Source of the DNA: Rhizobium sp. AAP43
GTDB taxonomy: Bacteria; Pseudomonadota; Alphaproteobacteria; Rhizobiales; Rhizobiaceae
NCBI RefSeq assembly: GCF_001296045.1
Contig: NZ_LJHS01000019.1
Span: 124,001 to 188,000 of the forward strand
Direction of reading: 5' to 3'
Length of the DNA stretch: 64,000 nt
The position numbers and the translations under genes were made by a program. This document shows positions 21,081-30,466 of the stretch, piece by piece. Numbering within the stretch: the first letter of the stretch is position 1; each line of letters starts with the position of its first letter. The notes beneath the pieces are model-generated. The model made no database searches. It saw only the letters and a program-made list of their open reading frames with translations, and had not been told where the DNA came from.

Positions 21081-22127
21081 TTACAAAAGAATGTCGGTGT
21101 AGAGCTCGGAAACGTCCGGCTCCGGATCGGCCTGGGCGAAATCGGCACTATCAGCAACGATGTCGCGCACATCCTTGTCGATGGCCTTCAGCTGGTCTTC
21201 CGAAGCCCAGCCATTTTCCAGGAGACGAGCCTTGACCTGTTCGATCGGATCCTGCTCCGACCGCATCTTCTGCACTTCTTCCTTGGAACGATACTTCGCC
21301 GGGTCGGACATGGAATGGCCGCGATAGCGATAGGTCAGCATTTCAAGAATGATCGGGCCCTTGCCCGAACGGCAATGCTCGAGCGCCTCGTCGGCAGCTG
21401 CCTTCACGGCGCGCACATCCATGCCGTCCACCTGGATGCCGGGAATGCCAAAACCGATACCGCGCTTGGAATAGTCAGCCTGCGCGGTTGCGCGCGCGGT
21501 CGACGTACCCATGGCGTAGCGGTTGTTCTCGACGATATAGATGATCGGCAGCTTCCAGAGCGCCGCCATATTGAAGCTTTCGTAAACCTGGCCCTGGTTC
21601 GCTGCGCCGTCGCCAAAATAGGCAACAGACACCGAGTCATTGCCGCGGTAACGGTTGGCAAACGCCAGACCGGTGCCGAGCGAGACCTGAGCACCAACGA
21701 TGCCATGACCGCCATAGAAATGTTTCTCTTTCGAGAACATGTGCATGGAGCCGCCCTTGCCCTTCGACAGACCGCTGCGGCGACCCGTCAATTCCGCCAT
21801 GACGCCACGGGCGCTCAATCCAAGCGCCAGCATGTGCCCATGGTCGCGATAGGCGGTAATGACCTGGTCACCTTCCTTCTGCGCCATCTGCATGCCAACA
21901 ACGACAGCTTCCTGGCCGATGTAAAGGTGACAGAAACCACCGATGAAGCCCATGCCATAAAGCTGGCCGGCCTTTTCCTCGAATCGGCGAATGAGGAGCA
22001 TTTCACGATAGGCGTGAAGCTCTTCATCAGCGGTGAAGTCCGGCGTATTTTTACCGGTGAATTCCTTGCTGGCGGTTTTAGCGGGTGACTTCCGGCTGGA
22101 AGCGGTCGCGGATTTGCGCGGCGCCAT
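21081..22127 (-). CDS. pdhA: Pyruvate dehydrogenase E1 alpha
   Basis: Thiamine-diphosphate-binding alpha subunit of E1. The 348 residues begin with a basic Ala/Ser-rich leader, followed by YREMLLIRRFEEKAGQ, YRDHGH, and the ThDP motif GDGAANQG...NN (YIVENNRYAMGT). YRYRGHSMSDP is the conserved phosphorylation-loop region. GGGAGG precedes the ATG. It is the first gene of pdhABC; upstream, ftsB ends with its own terminator. Confidence 0.97.
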   Translation of the reverse strand: MAPRKSATASSRKSPAKTASKEFTGKNTPDFTADEELHAYREMLLIRRFEEKAGQLYGMGFIGGFCHLYIGQEAVVVGMQMAQKEGDQVITAYRDHGHMLALGLSARGVMAELTGRRSGLSKGKGGSMHMFSKEKHFYGGHGIVGAQVSLGTGLAFANRYRGNDSVSVAYFGDGAANQGQVYESFNMAALWKLPIIYIVENNRYAMGTSTARATAQADYSKRGIGFGIPGIQVDGMDVRAVKAAADEALEHCRSGKGPIILEMLTYRYRGHSMSDPAKYRSKEEVQKMRSEQDPIEQVKARLLENGWASEDQLKAIDKDVRDIVADSADFAQADPEPDVSELYTDILL

Positions 22128-22253
22128 ACATCCCTCCCATGGTTATTATGGTCCAAAGTGAGCCACAGAATAGGGAAGAATGACGGCCGCCGCAATGCCA
22201 TAAATGCATGGCTCGCATTCCACGCAAACCATTGAAAAAAAACAAATATATCG

Positions 22254-22276
22254 GATTAACCGAATTCCGGTTAATC
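22254..22276 (-). terminator. Terminator overlapping the ftsB/divIC stop codon
   Basis: GATTAACCG and CGGTTAATC make a perfect 9-bp stem with an AATTC loop, starting inside the TGA of the septum gene. On the minus strand the T-rich tract TTTGTTTTTTTT follows about 10 bases later. This separates the septum gene from pdhA, implying a pdhA promoter in the remaining AT-rich 125 bases. Confidence 0.6.
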
Positions 22277-22592
22277 AAAAATACGTATTGAATATGACGA
22301 TTTCGTCCGGCCTCGACATATTGAGCTGATAGCGCGCCTTCTCATCAATGATGTCTTCGTCAAGCGAACCATCACTCAGCAGACTGACATCCTTCTCCAG
22401 CGTCGCGCGCTGCTCCACGAGCTTGGCGAGTTCGGCGCTGCGCTCAATGCGCAGTTTTTCGTATTGCTGCCCAGCCCGGAGACCATAGTCCCCATGAATG
22501 GAATGATAGCCAAAATAGGAGAGGAAAGCGATGGCAACGGCGGGCAAGACGAAGCGACCGTATTTTTTCTTCTTGTAGTGTCTGGTCCACAT
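22275..22592 (-). CDS. Septum formation initiator (FtsB/DivIC family)
   Basis: Bitopic cell-division protein. The 105 residues have a basic N-terminus (RHYKKKKYGRF), one membrane span (about 14-30), then a periplasmic coiled coil (QYEKLRIERSAELAKLVEQ) and a short C-terminal region with DIIDEKARYQLN, as in FtsB/DivIC. The gene commonly lies just upstream of pdhA in Rhizobiaceae. Confidence 0.9.
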   Translation of the reverse strand: MWTRHYKKKKYGRFVLPAVAIAFLSYFGYHSIHGDYGLRAGQQYEKLRIERSAELAKLVEQRATLEKDVSLLSDGSLDEDIIDEKARYQLNMSRPDEIVIFNTYF

Positions 22593-22713
22593 GCCGACGA
22601 AAGCCCTGAAACGCGTTACTGGCCTTCAGTCTATCGGGCAACCCTTAACCCTTCGTTGACCCTGTCAGGCAAGGAGTGAGAAACCTCCGCAAAGACCAGC
22701 CAGCACCCGCCAA

Positions 22714-23544
22714 TCAGTCATCGACAGTGAACACCCTTTGGCGCAAGTCCTGCCAGGCATCAATGTCGGCGGCAACCAGAAGCCCACCCGACACATGCCG
22801 CGGCAGATAGGCGGAACCATCGAACCGTGCAACATGGGCGCCAGCCTCGTGCATCATCAGGCTGCCGGCGAGATGGTCCCAGGGCATGAGCTTGTTGTAC
22901 ATGGCGAAATCCATATGGCCCTGCGCGAGCAGCCGATATTCGTGCGCCGCGCACCGATAGCTGGTGAACAGGCGCACCTCCGCGAGGTTGGAGAGAATGC
23001 GACGACGAGCATCAATGTCGAAGAAACCGGTATTGGCGATGCCGATCATCTGTGAAAGCGGCCGGCTCGGGCGCATGAACATCTGCTCCTGACTTCCGTC
23101 CGGCCTGCAGAGCCAAGCACCACTGCCCTTCTCGCAGAGGGCCCAGTCATTGCCGATCGGATCATAGATGATGCCGGCAACCGTTTCGCCCTTGCTGATC
23201 ACCGACAGCATGACCCCGAACAAAGGCAATCCCGACGCAAAATTGAAAGTGCCATCGATCGGATCGACCACGACGGCGAGATCCGCATCCGTCAGCTTCT
23301 CCAGAAGGCCCGGATCCGCTGCGACCGATTCCTCACCGACGAAAAGCGCATCGGGCATCAACGCCTCGACGGCCGTCCGGATCAGGCGTTCGGCAGCCTC
23401 ATCGGCCTCCGTGACGAGATCGATCGCCTCAGATTTCATCCGCACATCGCCATCCCCCAGATTGCGGAACCGTGGGAGGATCTCCACCACAGCAGCCTCC
23501 TGCAGGATGTTGGCGAGGGCTGCGATGTCGATGTTGCTCGTCAT
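22714..23544 (-). CDS. Inositol-monophosphatase-family phosphatase
   Basis: Mg-dependent sugar or nucleotide phosphatase (IMPase/CysQ/SuhB superfamily), 276 residues. Metal-binding motifs are VGEESVA (the E of motif 1), VVDPIDGTFNF (motif 2), and MPWDHLAGSLMMHEAGA (motif 3). The exact substrate cannot be read from the sequence; histidinol-phosphate or inositol phosphate are possibilities. Confidence 0.9.
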   Translation of the reverse strand: MTSNIDIAALANILQEAAVVEILPRFRNLGDGDVRMKSEAIDLVTEADEAAERLIRTAVEALMPDALFVGEESVAADPGLLEKLTDADLAVVVDPIDGTFNFASGLPLFGVMLSVISKGETVAGIIYDPIGNDWALCEKGSGAWLCRPDGSQEQMFMRPSRPLSQMIGIANTGFFDIDARRRILSNLAEVRLFTSYRCAAHEYRLLAQGHMDFAMYNKLMPWDHLAGSLMMHEAGAHVARFDGSAYLPRHVSGGLLVAADIDAWQDLRQRVFTVDD

Positions 23545-23710
23545 GAAATCTCTCCGATAAAACAGTCAGCCAAGACCAAGGCTTCAACATCCGACCTTCT
23601 AGCCGCTGGAAGGCGTCAAAGTACAGTGCGAAAGCCTGGACGATCGGTTGTCTCGGCTCGGGAAACATGCATGATCGTGAAAACAACACAATTCGGAGCC
23701 GGCCCCTGCC

Positions 23711-24331
23711 ATGATTTCCAGGCGTTCCCTGATATCGACCGCCACCCTCCTCCTTGCGTCATCTGTCCTGCCGGCCGAAGCGGCGACGAAGAAAAAGGCG
23801 AAACTGGCAACGGGCCAGATCTACCTCTTCCGGGGCTTCGCCAATGTTTTTTCGATGGGCCTCGACACGCTCGGAAAACAACTCGCCGCGGAAGGCATCA
23901 AGGCCGAAGTCTTATCCCTGCCAAACTCTGCGAGCTTCGCGAAACGTATTGCGGATCGTTACAAGAGCTCCAAGGAGGCACGACCCATCGTGCTCATCGG
24001 GCACTCGCTTGGCGCCGACATGACCTTTGCGATTGCGAGCGCACTGAAACCGATGAAGATACCCGTCGAGCTGATCATCAGCTTTGACCCGACCGGCAGG
24101 GGGCCGGTGCCCGGCAATGTGAAGAAGACACTGAATTTCTTTACCGGCGACGAGAGCATCTGGTCACCTGTGCTACCGGCGCCCGGCTTCAAGGGCGAAC
24201 TCAGCAACATCAACCTGCGCCAGGGCGAAACGGCAGTGAAGGGCATCGGCCACTTCAACGTTGACAAGAACCCCGAATTGCACGCCCGGTCGATCCAGGA
24301 AATCAAGAAGGTCCTTCGCCGCCGCGCGTAG
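23711..24331 (+). CDS. Exported lipase-like alpha/beta hydrolase
   Basis: The 206-residue protein has a signal peptide (MISRRSLISTATLLLASSVLPAEAA). The SRRSLIS box looks compatible with the Tat pathway, though Sec export is also possible. The mature part has a lipase-type nucleophile elbow GHSLGAD and an ISFDPTG segment. It is flanked by unrelated genes, and convergent with the methyltransferase at 24380. The substrate is unknown. Confidence 0.8.
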   Translation: MISRRSLISTATLLLASSVLPAEAATKKKAKLATGQIYLFRGFANVFSMGLDTLGKQLAAEGIKAEVLSLPNSASFAKRIADRYKSSKEARPIVLIGHSLGADMTFAIASALKPMKIPVELIISFDPTGRGPVPGNVKKTLNFFTGDESIWSPVLPAPGFKGELSNINLRQGETAVKGIGHFNVDKNPELHARSIQEIKKVLRRRA

Positions 24332-24379
24332 ACGAAATCAGGTCAGTTACAGCCGAAGCGACGCGCCACACTGCCTGAT

Positions 24380-24961
24380 CTAGAACACTCCCGGAACGAG
24401 CCTCTTGGTACGCACGCAATAGGCGTCATACTCAGCGCCGAACGTCTCGCGCATCATTGCTTCTTCACGAGACTGGCGCACGCAGTAGAGGGCAAGGACC
24501 GCCACGAGCCCGGCGAATCCTGCGATCCAGTTGGGGATCAGCAGCGCTTGCGCGATGCCCCAGAGCATAAACGACGCATACATCGGATGGCGGACATGGG
24601 CATACACACCCTGCGTTACCAGCCGATGCCCTTCGCGGACCTCGAGAGTCACCGACCAATTCGTCCCCAGATCCTTGTGGCTGCGGCGAAACAGCCAGAG
24701 GAAGACGGCACCCGTCAGGACACCGGCGACGACGAGAATGGGCGAGTGCGAACGATCGGCAAGGCCACCCAGCAAACCAGCACGCCAGGCAATCGGCATG
24801 AAGGCCAGCCCGAGAGCGCAAAGTGTGAGCAGGGAAATGTCGAGTGGTGTCCGCTTGTCGAGCCTGGTCTTCTGCCGGCGCGCCCGGCGCATGGCCGGAT
24901 AGCGCATGGCGCACCACGCCACGAGCATGATCGCCCAGAGAACGAAGGAAAGCCTGATCAT
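24380..24961 (-). CDS. Isoprenylcysteine-carboxyl-methyltransferase-like membrane protein
   Basis: The 193-residue integral membrane protein has four or five hydrophobic segments and the ICMT/PEMT signature VTQGVYAHVRHPMYAS (SAM-binding RHPMY), with EEAMMRETFGAEYDAYC near the C-terminus. Bacterial relatives methylate small hydrophobic substrates; none is known here. Its ATG overlaps the stop of the lipase-like gene upstream by 4 bases, so the two are translationally coupled. Confidence 0.85.
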   Translation of the reverse strand: MIRLSFVLWAIMLVAWCAMRYPAMRRARRQKTRLDKRTPLDISLLTLCALGLAFMPIAWRAGLLGGLADRSHSPILVVAGVLTGAVFLWLFRRSHKDLGTNWSVTLEVREGHRLVTQGVYAHVRHPMYASFMLWGIAQALLIPNWIAGFAGLVAVLALYCVRQSREEAMMRETFGAEYDAYCVRTKRLVPGVF

Positions 24962-26163
24962 GAAGTACCCTTTACTTTTTCCGGATCGACGCCCGCAAGC
25001 GGCAGGAATCCCGGTCTTGCCTCCTCTAGCCGCCGCGTACCGCAGCAGATCATGAAGAAGTCGTAGAAGTATCGCCGGCTGTTTGCCGAAATGAACTGGT
25101 AGTGCACGCGGAAGAAGTTGCGCTTGATCCGCTTGTAGACGTCGGGCTTGAGCATTTCGCGAAAACGCACCTGAAACTGCTGCGGAAAGACGTCACGGCG
25201 TTGATGCGTAAGACCAGCCAGGCGATAGGGGTCGCATTTATAGAAGTTGATGATGTCGGTCAGCGCCTGAAACTCGGCCCAGCGAATTTCGGAACATTTC
25301 GCCAGTGCCGCGAGCCTCTCCCGGGCGCGCGCTGCCGCAGGGTGAAGGGCGACCTTCAGCGATGTCGACCCGACCGTCAGCAGGGTAAAATTGACGGACT
25401 CGCCCTTCTTCTCAAGCCTATCGGCCAACAGTGCTGCAACATCGAGGATCAGCGCGCCGCCAGTCGAGTGTCCGATCAGCAGCACTTCGTCGTGGCGGCC
25501 CTCTGACAGTCGGCCGTCAATCATCGCCACCCAGGATTGGACCCGCCCATCCATGTCCGTCCGCCGGCAATGCAGATGCTCGCGACTGAACGACCAAAGG
25601 TCCATCAGGTGGAAAACGAAATAGCGCTTTCCAAGGTAACGGCCCGCGGCATAGGCAACGGCGGCACCCGCGGCCGCAGGCAAAATGGCGCCACCTGGCA
25701 GGCCGAGCAATGATACAATCCGAAACGCGACATGCCCTAGCCACAGGAAACCGAGAAGGGCAACAAACGGATAGAGGAAATAGAGGGCAAAGCGCCAATT
25801 GGTCTGAAAGAACCGAAACATCGTGCCGCTAACGACATAGTCGAAGAAGGCGAGCAGATAGGCCCACAGACGCACCGGAAATGCCCGTGCTCCATCGCGC
25901 CTCACAATATCGTCGAAGCTCAGGAACGTGATGTCGGCATCGCAACCGCCGTCCGGCCCCGTGTAATGAACCGTTGCGGTCGCGGAGGAATGATCGTCCG
26001 CATGAACTGGCACATCCATGCGCGCGTCGACTGACCAGCAGACGCAGAACCGCTCCAGTTCTCTGCCGATCCTGCGAAAGAAACCCTCGGCATCGTTGCG
26101 CTCATAGCCGCCGACGAGAAATACGGCACGTCGGGCCACCACCGGCCGGCTCAACTCAGACAT
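24958..26163 (-). CDS. Membrane-embedded alpha/beta-hydrolase (lipase-like)
   Basis: I chose MSELSRPVVARRAVF at 26163, with GGGGAGAC upstream; the longer frame begins at 26229. The 401 residues have a soluble N-terminal part, two or three membrane segments (about 105-125, 138-160 and 165-185), and then a hydrolase-like part with nucleophile elbow LIGHSTGGALI. The C-terminal half is basic and aromatic (KRIKRNFFRVHYQF). It is the first gene of a two-gene unit with the ICMT-like methyltransferase. I do not recognise a characterised family. Confidence 0.75.
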   Translation of the reverse strand: MSELSRPVVARRAVFLVGGYERNDAEGFFRRIGRELERFCVCWSVDARMDVPVHADDHSSATATVHYTGPDGGCDADITFLSFDDIVRRDGARAFPVRLWAYLLAFFDYVVSGTMFRFFQTNWRFALYFLYPFVALLGFLWLGHVAFRIVSLLGLPGGAILPAAAGAAVAYAAGRYLGKRYFVFHLMDLWSFSREHLHCRRTDMDGRVQSWVAMIDGRLSEGRHDEVLLIGHSTGGALILDVAALLADRLEKKGESVNFTLLTVGSTSLKVALHPAAARARERLAALAKCSEIRWAEFQALTDIINFYKCDPYRLAGLTHQRRDVFPQQFQVRFREMLKPDVYKRIKRNFFRVHYQFISANSRRYFYDFFMICCGTRRLEEARPGFLPLAGVDPEKVKGTS

Positions 26164-26336
26164 ACAGTCTCCCCAACCCCTCACAATTTCCGATATGCAT
26201 AGGCACATCGGCCACCCTCTCTTCGCCAATCTGCAAGATGGCTCAAGCCGCGTCCAGCATCTCGCGGAAATTCAACAGATTTATGAGAGAATTTCCTCGT
26301 ATCCAAGCCGGATTGTATCGGCAAGACGGCGCGACA

Positions 26337-27233
26337 TCACTCTTTCGGCTGCGCCATCAACCCAGCAAAATCGAAGAGCTTCGGATCCAGCAGATGCGAG
26401 GGGTCGACATGGGCAAGAGCCCGCAGCATGGCATCCTTGCGCCCGGGCATCTTGGCTTCGATACCGGCCAGCATATCCTTCATCGCATTGCGCTGCAGCC
26501 CATCCTGCGAGCCGCAAAGGTCGCAAGGAATGATTGGGAATTCCATTGCCTGCGCAAAACGCGCCAGATCGTCCTCTGCAGCATAGGCAAGTGGCCTTAG
26601 CACGAAGAGATCCTTCTCGTCGTTCAACAGCTTGGCCGGCATTGCCGAGAGGCGTCCGCCGTGGAAGAAATTCATGAAGAAGGTTTCGAGGATGTCCTCT
26701 CGGTGATGGCCAAGCACCAGCGCTTGGCAGCCCTCCTCCCGAGCGATTCGGTAGAGATTGCCCCTGCGCAGTCGCGAACAGAGCGAGCAGTAGGTGCCGC
26801 CGCTCGGCACCTTTTCCTTCACGATCGAGTAGGTGTCGCGATATTCGATGCGATGCTTGACACCGATCGATGCGAGATAATCGGGCAGGACATGCTTGGG
26901 GAAATTCGGCTGCCCCTGGTCGAGATTGCACGCCACCAATTCCACAGGCAGAAGTCCCCGCCATTGCAAGTCGAGCAGAATGGCGAGCAGTCCATAGCTA
27001 TCCTTGCCGCCAGAAAGTCCGACGAGCCAACGCTTCTGGCCCTTCAACATGTCAAAATCTGTCATCGCCTGGCGCACCTGCCGGATCAGGCGCTTGCGCA
27101 ACTTATTGAAAGACACGGACTGAGGGGCGTGTGTAAAAACCGCATGAACACCCGACAGATCGAGCTCGTCATCGGCCTCGACGGGCTCAGACCCTTGCAT
27201 GTCGATCGCCCCGGTCGCATTGACAATGTTCAT
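26337..27233 (-). CDS. ttcA: tRNA 2-thiocytidine synthetase TtcA
   Basis: ATP-dependent, Fe-S-dependent enzyme that thiolates cytidine 32 of tRNA. With the ATG at 27233 (GGAG 7 bases upstream) it has 298 residues. The PP-loop is [12 protein letters not shown]; the two CxxC motifs CSLC and CDLC are the TtcA cluster and catalytic cysteines; [14 protein letters not shown] is also typical. It runs in the same direction as the upstream glsA. Confidence 0.95.
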   Translation of the reverse strand: MNIVNATGAIDMQGSEPVEADDELDLSGVHAVFTHAPQSVSFNKLRKRLIRQVRQAMTDFDMLKGQKRWLVGLSGGKDSYGLLAILLDLQWRGLLPVELVACNLDQGQPNFPKHVLPDYLASIGVKHRIEYRDTYSIVKEKVPSGGTYCSLCSRLRRGNLYRIAREEGCQALVLGHHREDILETFFMNFFHGGRLSAMPAKLLNDEKDLFVLRPLAYAAEDDLARFAQAMEFPIIPCDLCGSQDGLQRNAMKDMLAGIEAKMPGRKDAMLRALAHVDPSHLLDPKLFDFAGLMAQPKE

Positions 27234-27325
27234 GATGACTCCAGCCTTTGCGGCATTTCGAAAATGCAATGCCCGCTCCCGCCGCCAAGATCAAGTCCTG
27301 ATGACGGCCGGACCGGAATGCTTGA

Positions 27326-28252
27326 TCAGGCCCCGAACACGGACCAGCCCGTCCTGGAGGCCAGCATTTCCAGCGCAGCCGAGCCAAGCGCAGAATTGCC
27401 GACCTTATTCAACCCTGGCGACCAAACAGCGATCGATGCCTTGCCAGGCGCCACGGCCAGGATCCCGCCGCCGACACCGGATTTGCCCGGAAGACCGACC
27501 TGATAGGCAAAATCACCGGAACCATCATAGTGACCGCACATCAGCATCAAGGCATTGATACGCCGCGCACGCTTAGGCGACACCACCGAAAACCCGGTCA
27601 GCGGATTGGTGCCGCGATTGGCGAGAAACAGGCCCGCATGGGAGAGCTGCACGCAGCTAAGCGCCAGCGCACACTGGTGAAAATAGACGCCGAGGACATG
27701 CTCCACCGGATGATCAAGATTGCCGAATCCATGCATGAAATTGGCAAGGGCGAAATTTCTGTAACCCGTTCGCTGCTCGGACTGCGCAACCTTTTCGTCA
27801 ATCGTCAACGTCTCGTCATCGGCCAGGTAACGCATGAAGCGCAGATATTCACCAATCGCCTCACGCGGTGCATGGCCGGCCAACACCATATCACTGACGA
27901 CGATGGCGCCGGCATTGATGAAGGGATTGCGCGGAATGCCGTGCTCGTGTTCGAGCTGAACGATGGAATTGAAAGAGGAACCAGAGGGCTCTCGACCAAC
28001 CCTTTTCCAGATCGCCTCACCCGCTTTGCCAAGCGCCAGTGTCAGCATGAAGACCTTGGAGATACTCTGTATGGAGAAGGGAACATCGGCATCGCCAGCC
28101 CTAAAAGTTTGCCCCTCGACGGTCGTGATGGCAATGCCGAACTGCTTCGGATCGACGCGTGCAAGCTCGGGGATGTAATCGGCGACCTTACCCTCACCAA
28201 GCCTCGGCTCGAGCGTCTTGACGATATCGTCGGCGATCGCTTGCAGATCCAT
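27326..28252 (-). CDS. glsA: Glutaminase
   Basis: Serine-dependent glutaminase converting glutamine to glutamate and ammonia. I chose [11 protein letters not shown] at 28252: AGGGGA lies 6 bases upstream, and the 309 residues match the family length. The active-site SISK occurs in [10 protein letters not shown]; other signatures are [23 protein letters not shown] and the C-terminal [15 protein letters not shown]. Confidence 0.95.
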   Translation of the reverse strand: MDLQAIADDIVKTLEPRLGEGKVADYIPELARVDPKQFGIAITTVEGQTFRAGDADVPFSIQSISKVFMLTLALGKAGEAIWKRVGREPSGSSFNSIVQLEHEHGIPRNPFINAGAIVVSDMVLAGHAPREAIGEYLRFMRYLADDETLTIDEKVAQSEQRTGYRNFALANFMHGFGNLDHPVEHVLGVYFHQCALALSCVQLSHAGLFLANRGTNPLTGFSVVSPKRARRINALMLMCGHYDGSGDFAYQVGLPGKSGVGGGILAVAPGKASIAVWSPGLNKVGNSALGSAALEMLASRTGWSVFGA

Positions 28253-28318
28253 TGTCATTCCCCTGCCCAAACGGATATCGCGCCATCATCGCGGCTTGAT
28301 CTTGCAGTGCAAACAGAA

Positions 28319-28342
28319 AAAGCCGCCCCGAGGGGCGGCTTT
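28319..28342 (-). terminator. Rho-independent terminator of rpsD
   Basis: AAAGCCGCCCC and GGGGCGGCTTT pair perfectly around a two-base loop; on the minus strand the stem runs into TTTTTCTGTTT. It lies 23 bases past the rpsD stop. Confidence 0.9.
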
Positions 28343-28364
28343 CCACAAATCCGTCGCGCTGAAA

Positions 28365-28982
28365 TCAACGCGAGTAGAATTCGACGACCAGCTGCGGTTC
28401 CATGATGACCGCATAAGGAACGTCCGACAGCATCGGCACGCGAACGAAGGTTGCAACCATCTTGTTGTGGTCGACTTCGATGTAATCCGGAACGTCGCGC
28501 TCTGCGAGCGAAACCGATTCCAGAACCGTGACCAGCTGCTTCGACTTCTGACGAACTTCGATAACGTCGCCAGCCTTGCAGCGGTAAGAACCGATGTTGA
28601 CGCGAACGCCGTTGACCGTGACGTGGCCGTGGTTGACGAACTGACGGGCAGCAAACACCGTCGGTACGAACTTGGCGCGGTACACGATGGCGTCCAGACG
28701 CGACTCGAGCAGGCCGATCAAGTTTTCGCCAGTGTCGCCCTTGCGGCGGTTGGCTTCTTCGTACGTTGCGCGGAACTGCTTCTCGCGGATGTCGCCGTAG
28801 TAGCCCTTCAGCTTCTGCTTAGCGCGCAGCTGCACGCCGAAGTCAGAAAGCTTGCCCTTGCGGCGCTGACCGTGCTGGCCAGGACCGTATTCGCGGCGGT
28901 TCACCGGGGACTTCGGACGGCCCCAGATGTTTTCGCCCATACGGCGGTCGATTTTGTACTTGGATGATGCGCGCTTGCTCAT
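28365..28982 (-). CDS. rpsD: 30S ribosomal protein S4
   Basis: Primary 16S rRNA-binding protein of the small subunit. The 205 residues start [22 protein letters not shown]. The S4 RNA-binding domain includes [11 protein letters not shown] and [14 protein letters not shown]. The gene is isolated, as is usual in rhizobia, and ends at a strong terminator. Confidence 0.98.
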   Translation of the reverse strand: MSKRASSKYKIDRRMGENIWGRPKSPVNRREYGPGQHGQRRKGKLSDFGVQLRAKQKLKGYYGDIREKQFRATYEEANRRKGDTGENLIGLLESRLDAIVYRAKFVPTVFAARQFVNHGHVTVNGVRVNIGSYRCKAGDVIEVRQKSKQLVTVLESVSLAERDVPDYIEVDHNKMVATFVRVPMLSDVPYAVIMEPQLVVEFYSR

Positions 28983-29320
28983 CGTATTTCCTTCTCAAAG
29001 GGTTACAGCGGCTTGTTACCAATCCACCTTAAGGAAACACGCCCTCCTCTTAGCCTCCGTTTCCGAGGCTCTGACAGGCTTCTCACGTAAGCTAACGGAG
29101 AAAACCACGGGACATGTCAAAACAAACACCGGGCATTTCGGCCCGGCGTTGCGGCGTCATTAGGGGGCAGATGAAAAAATGTCAACAACCGGACTTGAAC
29201 TTCGCCCATTCCAATCCAATTATGGCGATAACGTAGCACCGGGCCCCTCTGACGCGAGTGCCGGATTCCCGTGATGTCGGAGCTGCGAGTATCAACATAA
29301 TCCGGCAAAGGATGTCCGCA
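28983..29320. other. rpsD/terC intergenic region with two hairpins
   Basis: This 338-base divergent region has no convincing gene. It holds two inverted repeats. One, AGCCTC/GAGGCT around 29054-29072, could sit in the rpsD leader. The other is a 10-bp stem with one mismatch at about 29125-29150 (AACACCGGGC/GCCCGGCGTT). A TTGACA box on the minus strand near 29113-29118 could be the rpsD -35 element, but no clear -10 follows. Confidence 0.35.
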
Positions 29321-30319
29321 ATGGATTTTCTTTGGATTGACATTCTGGGCAAGCCTGCCTGGATGTGGCTCACCTTTATCGTCGTCGTTCTCTTTCTTCT
29401 CGCACTTGATCTTGGCGTCCTTCACAAGGACAGCCGTGAAATCGGCATCAAGGAAAGCTTCATCCTCTCTGCCTTCTACATCACGCTCGGCCTTGCCTTC
29501 GGTGGCTGGATCTGGTTCCAGAGCGGCGAGCAGGCAGGCCTTGAATATCTGACCGGTTTTGTTGTCGAAAAAAGCCTCGCAATGGACAACATCTTCGTCA
29601 TTGCGATGATCTTCAGTTATTTCTCCGTCCCCCGTGCCTACCAGCATCGGGTGCTCCTCTGGGGTATCCTTGGTGTGATCGTGCTTCGCGGCGTGATGAT
29701 CGGCGCGGGCGCTGCCATCGTCGAAAATTACAGCTGGGTTCTCTACATCTTCGCGGCCTTCCTGATCATCACCGGCATCAAGATGCTGATGACGGCAGAC
29801 CAGGAATATGACGTCTCAACCAATCCGGTTCTCAACGTCTTGCGTCGCAGGCTGCCCGTTACCGATGGTCTGCGCGACGAGAAGTTCGTGGTGCGCGAGA
29901 TCGACCCAAAAACCGGCAAGCTGAAGCGTTTCGTCACCCCGCTTTTCCTGGCCCTGGTCATGGTTGAACTGGCGGATGTGATCTTTGCCGTCGATTCGAT
30001 CCCGGCGATCTTCGCAATCACCACCGACCCCTACATCGTTTACACCTCGAACATCTTCGCAATCCTTGGCCTGCGCGCACTCTATTTCGCGCTGTCTGCC
30101 CTGATCCACCGCTTCGCCTATCTGAAGTACGCTCTAGCCGTCGTCCTGATCTTCATCGGTTCGAAGATCTTCCTGGCTGACATGTTGGGCCTTGCAAAGA
30201 TCCCGCCGGTCGTCTCGTTGACGGTCACCCTGGGCATTCTTGCAGCCGGTATTCTGGGCTCGCTCTGGGCGACGCGCAACGACGTGGCAGAGCCACAAGA
30301 GACGCCACCCAAGGCCTGA
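29321..30319 (+). CDS. TerC-family integral membrane protein
   Basis: TerC/Alx family protein, linked in other bacteria to manganese export and metal or tellurite stress. I chose MDFLWIDILGKPAW at 29321, with AAAGG 9 bases upstream. The 332 residues have about eight membrane spans, with conserved acidic residues inside spans (SLAMDNIFVIAMIF, LADVIFAVDSIPAIFAIT) that are the family's likely metal ligands. It is followed by its own terminator. No yybP-ykoY riboswitch is recognisable upstream. Confidence 0.93.
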   Translation: MDFLWIDILGKPAWMWLTFIVVVLFLLALDLGVLHKDSREIGIKESFILSAFYITLGLAFGGWIWFQSGEQAGLEYLTGFVVEKSLAMDNIFVIAMIFSYFSVPRAYQHRVLLWGILGVIVLRGVMIGAGAAIVENYSWVLYIFAAFLIITGIKMLMTADQEYDVSTNPVLNVLRRRLPVTDGLRDEKFVVREIDPKTGKLKRFVTPLFLALVMVELADVIFAVDSIPAIFAITTDPYIVYTSNIFAILGLRALYFALSALIHRFAYLKYALAVVLIFIGSKIFLADMLGLAKIPPVVSLTVTLGILAAGILGSLWATRNDVAEPQETPPKA

Positions 30320-30342
30320 TATCTACCGAACAGACAATGGAA

Positions 30343-30375
30343 AGAGGGGCGGCCAAACACCGCCCCTCTCTTTTT
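30343..30375 (+). terminator. Rho-independent terminator after terC
   Basis: AGAGGGGCGG and CCGCCCCTCT form a 10-bp stem with a CCAAACA loop, followed by CTTTTTG. It lies 24 bases after the terC stop. Confidence 0.9.
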
Positions 30376-30466
30376 GTTGAGCCGTTTTCTTCCAGAAAAT
30401 CGATCGTAAGGACCCGATAAGGCTGACAGTCCGAGGTAATTGGGCTATCCCATAGCTCCCTCCCCT

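Noticed and set aside
23626-24087. Second open frame over the exported lipase-like gene
   Set aside because: It is in a different frame, lacks a ribosome site and family motifs, and the 23711 frame has a clear signal peptide and GHSLG.
29282-29320. yybP-ykoY manganese riboswitch before terC
   Set aside because: TerC-family genes can carry this riboswitch, but no matching paired elements are visible in the short leader between the possible start and the promoter region.
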